From assembly GCA_032717465.1 (NCBI GenBank), contig CM064664.1, positions 4,118,804 to 4,182,803 on the forward strand: a DNA stretch of 64,000 nt. The letters are read 5' to 3'. A model generated the notes under the pieces. That model made no database searches and had not been told where the DNA came from. It saw only the letters and a program-made list of their open reading frames with translations. How positions within the stretch are numbered: position 1 is the first letter of the stretch; each line of letters begins with the position of its first letter. This document shows positions 1-12,292 of this stretch, piece after piece. Position numbers and translations under genes: made by a program. Source of the stretch: Coenobita brevimanus (lineage: Eukaryota > Arthropoda > Malacostraca > Decapoda > Coenobitidae).

Positions 1-1866
1 TCTTCGCCCTACTAAAAATAATTTCATCCATACTAAATGCTCTTAACTCTCCATCTCGAATTCTTCCTGCTCCTTCTGGCACTTTGCAAAAAAACTTTCT
101 AACAACTTTACCTCATCATCCTTCCCTCCTGTTTTCTACTCTGATGACTCTGTAGCTATTTCTTCTACTGATAAAGCAGATCTCTTCGCTCAGACTTTCT
201 CCTCCAATTCCACCTTAGACGATTCTGGTGCTGTTCATCCATCACTTTCCCCCTCTGACTTCCTCATGGTTGACATGAAAATTTCTTCAGCTGCTGTATT
301 TTCTTTCATAACTGGCCTTAATACTAACAAAGCGTATGGGCCTGATGGAGTCTCTCCTATTGTCCTCAACAGCTGTGCTTCTGTGTTTACACCCTGCCTA
401 GGTAAACTCTTTCACCTTTGTCTTTCAACTTGTACCTTTCCATCTTGCTGGAAGTTTGCTGTCATAATGGTGACCGTTCCCAACCCTCTAACTATCGTCC
501 ACATGCTTTAACAACCTGTGTCTCAAAAGTTTTCGAGTCGATTCTTAACAGAAATTGTTAAAGCATCTTTCCTATCACAACCTTCTTTTTAATCATTAGT
601 ATGGGTTCCATCAGGGACGCTCCACTGGTAATCTTCTCATCTATCATTCAGACTCTTGGTCATCCTCTTTTCTGGACTTTGGCGAAAGCTTTTGCCATTG
701 CACTTGACATATCCAAGGCTTTCAGTCGAGTCTGGCATAACTCTTTAATTTCCAAACTGCCCTCTTACTGTTTCTGTCCTACCTGTGCCTTCATCTACAG
801 CTTCCTTTGTGGTCGATCTATGGCTGGTGTTGTAGATGGCCATCGTTCTTCTCCTAGATCTAACAACAGTGGCTGTCCTATCACCAACTCTCTTCATTTT
901 ATTCATCAGTGATCTAATCTGTTCATTTAACCCTCTCCACCCGTATGCTGATGATTCCACCCTTCACCTTTCCATTCGGTTCCCGCAACGTCCATTCCAG
1001 CAGTTACTTCAACAAACAAGGGATGAGGCTATTGCACACCTAATGTCTGACTTGGCTCGTATCTTTGACTGGGGTAAAAATAATCTTGTTTTTAATGCAT
1101 CAAAGACTCAGTTTTTACACCTATCAACCCTACAAACTCTTCTGGAGCAGTACCTACTAATGTTTAATAACATCCAGCTCAAGCCTGCATCATCCTTGAA
1201 CATGCTTGGGGGTTCATTCACTCGGAATTTATCTTGGAAAGGTCATATTACATCTCTTGTAAACTCTGCTTCCAAGAGATTAGGTGTGCTAAGCCGACTC
1301 TGTAACTTCTTTATCCCTGCACAGTTGTTGACTTTATACAAGGGTTTTATTTGCCCGTGTGTAGAGTACAACTCTCGTGTGTGGGGAGGCTCCTCACATA
1401 CAACTCTTCTCAATAGGATGGAATCAAAGGATTTTAGTCCCATTAACTCTCCTCCTCTTACTGGCTGTCTTCTACCTATGTCTCTTCTCCGTACTGTTGC
1501 CTCTTTAACGCCTTTCTATCGCTAATTCCATGGTCACTGCTCTACTGTAGCATGGTCACCAATCCTCTGAACTCTTTGATTACATCCCTCCACCTCGACG
1601 ACGGGTGAATAGCACCCGTCTAACAACAAACTCACATTCCTTTTCTGTCCAGTTCTCTAATGCAAGAGGTAACCATGACTCCCAGTCTTTCACTTATGCA
1701 ACAGGTCAACTCTGGAACTGTCTCCCTCTCTCTGTATTCAGTCCTTCAAACGCAGTGTGTCCAGGCATCTCGAATTGAATGGATCTTGAATTTGGCTTTC
1801 TTTTGTATTTTTTTCTTTTTCTTGGAAGGAACTCTTTTACGGTCTCCTAGCCTTTGGTTCCTTTTT
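1..1866 (+). pseudogene. Family A (jockey-superfamily) non-LTR retrotransposon, copy A1, RT to 3' end
   Basis: This is the 3' two thirds of a non-LTR retrotransposon whose 5' part lies outside the window. Reverse-transcriptase blocks are visible in three shifting frames: a YGPDG block near 335-350, LDISKAF near 700-725, a Y-A-D-D-S catalytic box near 940-957, and a conserved C-terminal part (WGKNNLVFNASKTQFLHLS near 1070-1125; LYKGFICPCVEYN near 1335-1372). Frameshifts and stops break it, so it is dead. It ends with the family 3' end (TTGGAAGGAAC, then CCTTTGGTTCC) directly against a TA microsatellite. Four other copies of the same family lie in this window and give a consensus. The jockey superfamily is suggested by the motif order; the exact clade (Jockey, I or Nimb-like) cannot be settled by eye. 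Confidence 0.85.
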
Positions 1867-2071
<205 letters not shown>

Positions 2072-2074
2072 CTC

Positions 2075-3608
2075 TTGAAATTACAAGGTCATTAAATAAG
2101 ATTAAAGTGGATGACATAATTCTTCTTTGACTTCTTTCATCATTTTTGCTTATATATCGTCCAGACCTGACGATTTTTGAGGTTTTAGTTTATTAATTCC
2201 TTTCAACACGTCCTCCTTAGTAATGGTTATTTTACTAAGAATATTTTCCGTATTGTCATCGTTAATATTTGCTGCTTGAGGGACCAAGTCTAGATTTTCT
2301 TTGATAAATACTGATATGATATAATAATTCATTTTGGAGCACATTTCTTTGTCTTCAGGGTATTGTCACCTCATTCTGTTCTGAGAGGTCCTATCCTATC
2401 TTTATTTCTCGTACGGTAAATTTGACAAAAACCTTTGGGGTTTTCTTTCGATTCACTAGCAACCTTAATTTCATAACTCCTCTTTGCTTTCCGTATCTCC
2501 CTCTTTACTTATCTATTGAACATCGCGTACCGGTTACGTAAGTGTTCCTCTCCACGTTTTATTTTTCTGTATATTCCTTTCCTTTGGCCTATGAGAGATT
2601 TTAATTTGTTGTTTAACCATTTTGGGTCTGAATTATTCGTTCTAAACGGTTTTGAAGGGATATATCTATCTTGGCCTCTCTGTATTATATTTACTAACTT
2701 ATTATATTTCTCACTGGCCAAACGGCTGCTTGGTAGTGGACCAGAGTTAATCCCCGTCACCTGAACTACACTCCCACCTTTTCTACAGACCTGGCGCATA
2801 TTCCCACCCGTTTCCTTCCCCTCACCTATGACGTGTGGTTCCCCACTGACCTGGTTCTCCCTAAAGTAGCTGGTCTCCCTATGGAATACCGTTCTAAAAT
2901 AAGCTCTTAATCCATCAAAATCTGGACGGAAATCAGGAACGGTGAAGGGATTTTCAGTAGAACAGACATACCAAATAAAAATGAACCTAATTTCTTAATG
3001 ATCGCTATTACCAAGTCGTCCACCAATATCTATATTAGTAATGACGTTTTCTTTATTAGCAAAAACCAAATCTAGTATATTATTACCTCTGGTGGGCTCC
3101 CTGATACATTGATAAAGGAAATTATCCTGTACTTCCTCTAGAAATTCCTCTGATTCCTCATCCCCTGTCTGATTTCGCCAATCTATCTTTGGCAGATTAA
3201 GATTCCCTAAAATTATTACTACGCTGGACTGTGATGCTTGCCTAATTTCCTCCCAGAGGTATTTACTGTCTGTTCTACTTGATTTTGGAGATCTGTAACT
3301 AGCTCCTAAGACTAATTTCTCCCATATTGTTACTAATTTCAACCCAGACACTTTCCGTGTCCCTATTTACTTCGATGTCTGCTTTATTGTAACAGTTTAA
3401 TGAATCCTTTACATAAATAACTACCCTGCCCCCCTTTCTTCCCAGACGGTTTTGCACAAAAATATTATAGCCCTTTATCTGATACTCTGCAAAAAATTCT
3501 CGAGTGTCCGTATTCATCCATGTTTGACTAATAATGGCTATGTTGATTTTCTCTGTTCAAATTAAAGCCCTCAGTTCATCCATTTTATCATGTAAACTCT
3601 TGCTGTTT
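2075..3608 (-). pseudogene. CR1/L2-like non-LTR retrotransposon, 5' fragment (endonuclease and linker)
   Basis: Read on the minus strand, this encodes pieces of an apurinic-type endonuclease. GRKGGRVVIYVKDSLN lies near 3410-3450, GASYRSPKSSR near 3270-3302, a GNLN box (normally GDFN) near 3185-3215, ILDLVFANKENVITNI near 3040-3090, and SDH near 2995-3003. The post-endonuclease linker follows (PKWLNNKLKSLIGQRKGIY near 2570-2625), then the start of RT (a KSSGLDD block near 2150-2175). The RT palm is missing because the copy stops at the TA tract near 2070. Several frameshifts separate the pieces. It resembles the endonuclease of the near-intact element at 59.6-63.6 kb in layout but is clearly a different family. 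Confidence 0.75.
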
Positions 3609-3611
3609 GTC

Positions 3612-5662
3612 TAGTCTTCTCACCTACCATTCAGATTCCTGGCCATCCTCCTTTCGGGACTTTGGCGAAAGCTTTGCCATTGCACTTGTCATCTGAAAGG
3701 CTTTCAATCGAGTCTGGCATAAATCTTCATTTTCCAAACTGCCCTCTTATGGTTTCTATCCATCTATCTGTGCCTTCATCTATAGCTTCCTTTCCGGTCG
3801 TTCTATAGCTGCTGTTGTAAACGGCCATCGTTCTTCTCCTAGATCTATCAACAGTGGTGTTCCTCAGGGATCTGTCCTATCACCAACTCCCATCCTTATA
3901 TTCATCAATGATCTTCTAAGCCGTACATCTAACCCTATCCACTCGTACGCTGATGATTCCACCCATCATCTTTCAATTCGGTTCCTGCAATGTCCATCTC
4001 AGCAGTTTCTTCAACAAACAAGGGATGAGGCTATGGCACACCTAATGTCTGACTTGGCTTGTATCTCTGACTGGGATAAAAATAAACTTGTTTTTTAATG
4101 CATCAAAGACTCAGTTTTTACACTTATCAATCAGTCAAAACCTTCACAGGAGTACCTACCAATGTTTAATAATATCCAGGTCATTCCTGCATCATCCTTG
4201 AACATGCTTGGGGTTTCATTCACACGGGACTTATTTTGGAAAGATCATACTGCATCTCTTGTAAAATCTCCTTCCAAGACTTTGGGTGTGCTAAGCCGAC
4301 TCCATGCCTTCTTTACTCCTGCATAGTTGTTGACTTTATACACGGGTTTCATTCGCCACTGTTTAGAGTACAATTATCATGTGTGGGGAGGCTCTCCACA
4401 TACAGCTCTTCTCAATAGGGTGGAGTCAAAGGCTTTTAGTCTCATTAACCCGAGGCGTCCCGTCGACGTTCTTTAACGCCCACATGTTTTATCACTGCCA
4501 ATCCCTTCGACGTACATAAATGCGAATCAATTGCAAGATCCCTAATTTGCACAATTTTCAATTTTTGCGAGTGATTTTTGATACGTATACACGTGACACC
4601 TTCCTCTACAAGATGACAGGCAGAGACAATGCCTTACTCAGCATGACCTCCTCCCCTCCCTGCACGCCATTGTCTCAGCAATTCACCTGTTATCAGTGAC
4701 CTGGCCAGTAAAGCCATGTCATGCCACTGTACGAAATTCAGGGCCAGAGTGATGCCCCAATCAATGACAATGTGGAGGACAAACTTTACATATCATTAGA
4801 GGAAGAAACAGTCAGAAATGATGATCAGGTAATGTGGCAAAAAAAGGTCAGGTATGGTGATGAGTTGGTGAGTGAAACAATGCTTATAATGCCTACCCGG
4901 TATATTACTGCTTGAAAACCAATATACTCTCATACTACATATAAATTCGTACCAAGCAAATAAATAAATACCGTATATGAGTTGTGTGAAATAGTTATCC
5001 TCCCATAGAACTCGTTTTCTTTGGTGCCAGGCTGTTAGAAAACCCAGTAAGGTAAGGAGGTACTCCTACCTGTATCGAGTATTTTAAACCTCAGGTGAGC
5101 GAGTTCTCTATGAATTTTCGATGTTTCTCACCAAAAGCAGAGGTTTGAGCAAAAAAAAAAAAAAAAAAAATCCAAAAATGGTCGGGATTGGGGGGAGTCA
5201 GCGGTGGAAAAGTGGTCGGGATGGGGCGGGTTAATTCTCCTCCTCTTACTGGCCCCCTTCAAACACTGTCTCATCGTCGCACTATTGCATCTTTATCTCT
5301 TTTCTATCGCTACTTCAATGGTCACTGCTGCTCTGAACTGTCTGCTTGCATCCCTCCACCTCTACGACGGACACATAGCAACCGTCTAGCAACAAACTCT
5401 CATCCCTTTGCTGTCCAACTCTCTAATGCAAGAGTTAACATTTACTCTAAGTTCTTCAATTATGCAATAGGTCAACTCTGGAACTGTGTCCCTCTGTCTG
5501 TATTTCCTACTTCCCATGATCTCCAGTCTTTCAAACACAGTGTGTCTAGGCATCTCGAAATGAATGGATCTTGACTTTGGCTCTCTTTTGTATTGTTTTT
5601 GTTTCTTTCTTGGAAGGAACGTTAATGCGGGCTCAGCCTTTGATTCCTTCTTCCTCAGATAA
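3612..5662 (+). pseudogene. Family A retrotransposon, copy A2, 5'-truncated and split by a MITE
   Basis: A 5'-truncated family A copy begins inside the RT domain (homologous to the A4 sequence near 54330) and runs to the family 3' end at about 5660. It is interrupted by a 790-bp TTAA element at 4445-5234. Copy A1 shows the empty site at 1441-1450 (CATTAACTCTCC), so the two halves, 3612-4444 and 5235-5662, belong together. The RT YADDS box lies near 3946-3962. The reading frame is broken by frameshifts on both sides. The 3' end is followed by TAAA units and a TA tract shared with the oppositely oriented copy A3. Confidence 0.85.
4445..5234 (+). mobile_element. piggyBac-type MITE (family P1) in copy A2
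   Basis: This non-autonomous element is bounded by TTAA on both sides and inserted in copy A2. The ends are TTAACCCGAGGCGTCCCGTC on the left and GGGATGGGGCGGGTTAA on the right, matching the ends of the 3.9-kb piggyBac at 31172-35103 in reverse orientation. A relic reading frame at 4721-4915 encodes a fragment containing EIQGQSDAPINDNVEDKLYI, which lines up with the N-terminus of that piggyBac transposase (TGDSDSPLDDNVVDRNYV). The element is therefore best explained as an internal deletion derivative of a related piggyBac. Confidence 0.93.
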
Positions 5663-5666
5663 ATAA

Positions 5667-5726
<60 letters not shown>
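5659..5726. repeat. TAAA/TA microsatellite between tail-to-tail family A copies
   Basis: Three TAAA units are followed by a TA run. The tract is the 3' tail of copy A2 on the left and of copy A3 on the right, so the two copies share one tail tract. Confidence 0.95.
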
Positions 5727-5729
<3 letters not shown>

Positions 5730-8700
5730 ATGCGAAGAAAAGGCAACCAAAGGCCGCGAGCACGCAATTATTGTTCCTTCCAAGAGAAAAACAAAATACA
5801 AGAAGAAGCAAATTGAAGATCCGATCATTTTGAGATGCATGGACAGACTGCGTTTGAAAGACAGGAGATCATAGGAAAAAGGAAACACAGACAGAGGGAG
5901 ACAGGTCCAGAGTTGACCTATTGCATAAATGAAGGACTGAGAGTAACGGTTAACTCTTGCATTAGAGAGTTGGATAGAAAAGGGATGAGAGTTTACTGCT
6001 AGACGGGTGCTACACACCCGTCGTAGAGGTGGAGGAATACATGCAGGCAGTTCAGGGGAGCAGTGACCATTGAAGTAGCGATAGAAAAGGGATAAAGATG
6101 CAACAGTGCAATGAAGAGACAGATGTTGAAGGGAGTCAGTAAGAGGAGACTTAATAAGATGAAAAGCCTGTGATTCCATCCTATTGAGAAGAGCTGTATG
6201 TGGAGAGCCTCCCCACACATGAGCGTTGTACTCCACACAGGGACGGATAAAATCCCTGTATAGAGTCAGCAATTGTGCACGGGTAAAGAAGGTACAGAGT
6301 CTGCTTAGCACACATAATCTCTTGGAAGCAGATTTTACAAGAGACATAATATGATCTTTCCAAGTTAAGTCCCGAGTAAATGAAACCCCAAGCATGTTCA
6401 AGGATAATGCAGGATTAAACTGAATATTATTAAACATTAATGGGTATACCTGTGGAAGATCTTGTTGGGTTGACAGGTGTAAAAACTGAGTCTTTGATGC
6501 ATTAAAAACAACCAGATTATTTTTACCCCAGTCAGAGATACGAGCCAAGTCAGACATTAGGATTACCATGGCCTCATCCCATGTTTGTTGAAGTAACTGC
6601 TGAGATGGAAGTTGAGGGAACCGAATGGAAAGATGAAGGGTGGAGTCATCAGCGTATGAGTGTATAGGATTAGATGTACAGCATAGGAGGTCATTGATTA
6701 ATAAAAGGAGAAGAGTTGGTGATAGGACAGAGCCCTGAGAAACACCATTGTTGATAGATATAGGAGAAGAACGATGGCCGTCTACAACAGCGGCTATAGA
6801 ATGACCAGAAAGCAAGTTAGAGGTGAAGGCACAAATAGAAGGATTGAAACCGTAAGAGGGCAGTTTGGAAATAAAAGATTTATGCCAGACTCAATCGACA
6901 GCCTTGGAGATGTGAAGTGCAAAGGCAAAGCTTTCACCAAAGTCCCGAAAGGAGGATGACCAGGAGTCTGAAAGGTAGGTGAGAAGATCGCCAGTGGAGC
7001 ATCCCTCACGGAACTCATACTGATGATCAGAAAGAAGGTTGTGATAGGAAATATGCTTTAAGTTTTATCTGTTAAGAATTTATTTGAAATCTTTTGTGAT
7101 AAAGGATGTTAAAGCAATTGGACGATAGTTAGTGGGCTGGGAATGGTCACCCTTCTTTGGGACTGGCTGAATGAGAGCAAACTTCCAGCAAGAAGGAAAG
7201 GGACAAGTTGATAGACAAAGGTGAAAGAGTTTGCCTAGGCAGGGTGTAAGCACAGAAGAACAGTTCTTGAGAACAACAGGAGGGACTCCATCAGGCCCAT
7301 ATACCATATTAGTACTGAGGCCTGTCATGGCAGAAAATACATCAGCTGAAGAAATTTTACTGCCAGCCATGAGGAAGTCTTAGGGGGAAATGATGGAGAA
7401 ACAGCACCGGAATCGTCTAAGGTGGAATTGGAGGAGCAAGTCTGAGCGAAGAGATCTGCTTTATCAGTAGAAGAAATAGCTACACAGCCATCAGAGTAGA
7501 AAAGGGGAGGGGAGGGTGATGAGGTAAAGTTGTAAGAAAGGTTTTTGGCAAGGTACTAGAAGGAGCAGGAAGAATTCGAGTTGGAGAGTTGAGGGCATTT
7601 AGTACGGATGAAATTATTTTTAGCAGAGCGAAGAACAGACTTAGCACGATTCCGGGCAGAAACGTATAAAAGATGTAATTCAGGGGTAGGTTGCCTCCGG
7701 TACCTTTTATAGGCCCTCTCCTTGTTGTGGACAGCATTAGAACAAGCGTGATTAAACCAAGGCTTTCTTGCATTAGTCAAAGGATAATGATAAAGGAATG
7801 TATGCTTCCATGCCTGAGAGAATATCCTCCGTAATGCGCGAGACACACTGAGATGGCTCCCGGCCATGGAAGCAATAATCATTCCAGGGAAAATCAAAGA
7901 AGTACTGCCTGAGGGCCTCCCAATCCACACCTCCAAAGTGCCACAGACGATATATCTTTGGAGGGTCCACAGGCTGTACCAAAGCGATAGGACAGGTTAA
8001 GGTGATAAGGTTGTGATCGAAGGAGCCCAACAGAGAGAAAAGATTAACAACGTAAGGAGAAGGATTGGTTGAACGGAAGAGGTCAAGTATGTTGGAGCTC
8101 TCTCCAAGGCGGTCAGGGATACGGGTATGATGCTGTACAAGGTGCTCTAGGTCATTAAGTATAGAAAAGGTGTAGGCTTGTTCACCAGGTGGATTAGTGA
8201 AAGGAGAGCAGAGCCAAAGGTAGTGGAGAACATTGAAATCTCCTTGGATGGAGATTTCAGAGAAATGAGAAATGGATAGAATGTGTTCCATCATAGAAGT
8301 AAGATAGTCAAGAATTTTTGATAGTCAGTAGAATTAGGAGATAAGTAAACAGCGCAGATATATTTAGTCAGAAAATGACAGGAAAGCCGAAGCCAGAGTG
8401 TAGAGGTATTCAGAAGAATCGAGTTCAGGAACACGAGAGCAAGATAAGTCGTTGCGTATATATACACAACAGCCACCTTTGGCTTTGAAATGAGTATAGA
8501 GAAAGTAGGAGGATACAGAAAAGGGTTTGCTGTCAGTTGCCTCAGACAGCTGAGTCTCAGTTAGAAATGAAGGTGAGGTTCAGAGAAGGAGAGGTGGTGT
8601 TGCAGAAATGAAGAAGAGAGTTGGACAGTGGTTCCAGGCAGCTCTGGTTGTCACTGGGAAAGGGGCGGAAAGCGGGGGCATTTATGGTTCCCCCTCCTGG

Positions 8701-8742
8701 GGACTGCGAGGCCACGTGTTGAGCGCCATGATTTTCTTGCAA
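5727..8742 (-). pseudogene. Family A retrotransposon, copy A3, most complete copy
   Basis: Read from 8742 down, this covers endonuclease, linker, RT and the conserved C-terminal region. Endonuclease boxes are QGDFNVLHYLWL near 8225-8260 and FDHNLITLTCPI near 7990-8025. The linker with KPWFNHACSNAVHNKERAYK lies near 7710-7770. The RT has YGPDGVPPVVLKNC near 7255-7300, NYRPIALTS near 7105-7130, SQGSVLSPT near 6710-6740 and YADDS near 6644-6658. The last 386 codons, 5655-6815, are still open and run into the TA tract. Stops and frameshifts upstream make the whole protein unreadable. No zinc-knuckle ORF1 was recognised upstream. It is the best copy from which to rebuild the family consensus by alignment. 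Confidence 0.88.
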
Positions 8743-11700
8743 TATATATATATATATTTATACCTCGGCTGCTTCCCCTAAGGAAAGGGAGGTAGCCGAG
8801 ACAGAACGAGACACTCCCCATTTACTCATCCATTCAAACACATTCATTTGCATCTTAACCCCAAAGGGGAGAAGGGACAGATCCTCACCGCACCCCACTG
8901 CACTAGGGTCAACAGCACAGTGCAATCAGTGACATCCGCAGCAGGGCCCGACAGCAGAGCTAGTTTACCCCTGCCACATCATAATAGACCCATCCCCTTA
9001 CCCACACCTGATCTGACTAACTAATCAGACCAAATGCGGGAGAATATTCCCTCAGGGCTGCTTCATCATTTATTCATTCACAATTTCTCTCCATTTATTT
9101 CTGTCAGGCACAGCCACTATTCCTTGCTCAACAGACATCCCTCTTGCAACCAGTGCTCTCTTCACACTGTCTGTCCATCCTTTTCGTGATCTCCCTCTCA
9201 GCCTTACACCTCTCACATCAGATCTAGTTATCTTTTTCAATAATCGCTCATTATCCATTCTCCCCATATGCCCAAACCATCGCAACACCCTCTGCTCAAC
9301 TCTACCACCCATCTCCCGAATACTCCAGTTCTCCTTTGCACTTCATCATTTCACACTCGATCCATACGTGTCACTCCACACATTCTCCTCAGACACCTCA
9401 TCTCCATTACTTTCAAACTTTTTCTCTCTGCTACACCCATATTCCATGTTTCAGCCCCATATAACGCAGTCGGTACCACAACACCCTCATACAGCCTTCT
9501 CTTTACATCCATTCTAAGTGAACGACATCTAAACACTTTTTTTTATTCCTCCCAGCACCTTACCTACTTCATCCATTCTAAACTTCACTTCTGCATCTAT
9601 TCTTCCATCCACAGCAACATGTGACCCTAAATATTTAAAACACTCTACCTCCTCAAGCAACTCACCATTCAAAACTATATTCATCCTCCTACCATCTACC
9701 AACCTCGTACACTTCATCACTTTACTCTTATTCCCATTTACTTTCAATTTCCTCCTTTCACACACCCTTCCAAACTCCTCTACCAAGTGTCTCAATCTCT
9801 CCTCTGAATCAGCCACCAGTGCAGTCTCATCTGCAAACAGCAGCTTCTACAGATTCCACTCTCCACCATCAACATTCACCAGACTCAGACCTCCACCTAA
9901 AACTCTTGCATTCACCTCCCTTACAACACCATCCATATAAATATTAAACAATCAAGGCGACATCACACATCCCTGCCGCAGCCCCACTCTCACGGGAAAC
10001 CAATCACACACAGCATTTCCCACTCTTACACACGCTGTACTTTTTACATAAAAACTTTTCACCCGTTTTAGTAACCAACCATCAATTCTATACAATCTTA
10101 AAACAGTCCACAAGACTCCCTATCAGTTCTCTCATTCGCTTTCTCTAAATCCATGAATGCCCAAAACACATCCTTGTCTTTCGCTAAATACTTTTCACAC
10201 ACTTGTCTCACAGCGAACACCTGATCCATGCATCCCCTCCCACTCCTAAAGCCACACTGCTCATCACCAATCACTCCCTCTGTAACCTCTCTAACTCTCA
10301 TAATTAACACTCTACCATACACCTTACCTATAACACTCAACAGACTTATACCCCTAAAGCTAGTACATTCATACTTATCACCCTTGCCTTTATACAACGG
10401 GACCACACAAGCACTTGCCCAGTCAAGTGGCACCATACTTTTCGCAAAGCAGACATTCAACAATCTTACTAACCAGTCAGCAATAGTCACTTCACCACCA
10501 TTCAGGCATTCTACAGCACACCCATCCATACCTGCAGCTTTCCCTGTTTTCATCTCCTTTACTGCCTTCTCCACTTCCCCCTTCATGATCAAAGAATCAT
10601 TCAAGTCTCCCAACACATTTATTCCTTGCACCCGTCCATCTGCCACAATCTCAGCCACCTTTCCTCCTCTGCATTTAACAATCTTTCAAAATACTCCACC
10701 CATCTCTTCCTTACTGCATTCATCTCAATTAATATCCTTCCATCCTCTGCTCTTACTCGCTCTTCCTTCCCAGACTCTCCCTTTCGCACCCTTTTAACCT
10801 CCTTCCAGAACATTCTCTTATTCTGTTGAAAATTCTCAGTCAGCCACTTACCCCACTTATCATCTGCTGCCACTTTAGCATCAAGCACAGCCCTTCTCGC
10901 CCTATTCCTCTTTTCCTTATTCCTCTCATATGACACCTCATCCTTCCTCTGCAGCCACACTTCATATGCACGTCTCTTCTGAGCGACAACCGTACTTACT
11001 TTCTCGCACCACCATTCACTTCCTTTTCTTACACCACCACCCACACGTCGCACTCCACACACCTTATTTGCATGCCCCACCACAGCTCTCTTAAACAACT
11101 GCCATTCCTCATCCACACTGCCATTTTCCTGATCTTTCACTGCGTTCCACTCATCTTTTAATTTTTCCTGATACTCTATCATTTTCTCTCTTTTGTCCAA
11201 ATCACTCACTTTCAAAACCTCCCTGCCACACCTAACCCTCCTACCTCTCACTCATCTCTTACCTACTCTTAACTTTCCCTCCACCAGGTACTGGTCAGAC
11301 ATACCTCCACCCTCACCTCTCAGAACTCTCACATCCAGCAATCTTCCTATTACATTCCTAGACACAGCCACATCGTCCATCAATGCTTTATCAACAACCA
11401 TTCCACCCTCCTGTCTCGCCCATGTATACTTATAAATATCTTTCTTCTCAAACAGCGTATTTCCAATCACCATCTCTCGCTCAACACACATCCCTACCAT
11501 TCGTTCCCCATTTTCATTTCTTCCAGGCACACCATGCATACCAATTACACCTTCAACTGGTACATTTCCCACTCTAGCATTCACATCTCCCATCATTACC
11601 ACATTCACATTCGCTCCAAAACTCTGCAGACACTCATCAACATCATTCCAGAAACTCTTCCTCTCTTTCTCATTCCTTTCACTACTAGGCCCATATGCAC

Positions 11701-12062
11701 TCACAAACACCCACAACTCACGTTCAAATTTCGCTTTCACCCGCATCAGTCTCGATGACACCTCCTTCCATTCAATCACACACTGCTGTACTTCCGGACT
11801 CACTAGCAAGGCCACACCTTCTCTTGCCCTCCCTCTATCAACACCTGACAATCTTCCATTCACACTTCCAAAAATAGACTCACCCTTCCCTTTCGTCTTC
11901 GTTTCACTCAGAGCTAACACATCCAAATTTCTTCTCACAAACATTCTCCCAATCTTCTCCCTTTTAGCCTCAATCGTACTACATCCACTCACATTCATAG
12001 ACCCAATCTTCAGGGTACGGGGATAACTCAATACCCCATCCCGTTCTCTGGCCTGTCTCTTT
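8743..12062 (-). pseudogene. RTE-like non-LTR retrotransposon, copy RTE1
   Basis: A near full-length RTE-type element lies on the minus strand. The endonuclease starts near 12010 ([20 protein letters not shown]), with LSETKTKGKGE, GDVNARVGNV near 11580-11610 and MSDQYLVEGKL near 11275-11305. RT pieces are GKAAGMDG near 10525-10545, YRGI-like FRGISLLSVIGKVYGRVLI near 10300-10360 and FRSGRGCMDQVFAVRQ near 10205-10255. The normally invariant catalytic FADD reads F-A-D-E near 9824-9838. The typical RTE tail domain follows: YGAETWN, CLRRMCGVTRMDR near 9351-9390, and WFGHMGRMDNERL near 9245-9285. The 3' UTR ends in TATAAATATATA at 8742-8764. It has frameshifts near 11250, 10120 and 9530 and a stop near 9990. 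Confidence 0.85.

Positions 12063-12292
<230 letters not shown>

Noticed and set aside
10228..10797. 189-codon plus-strand frame, and similar ones on the plus strand across 9-15 kb
   Set aside because: They are antisense to the RTE1 and RTE2 coding strands.
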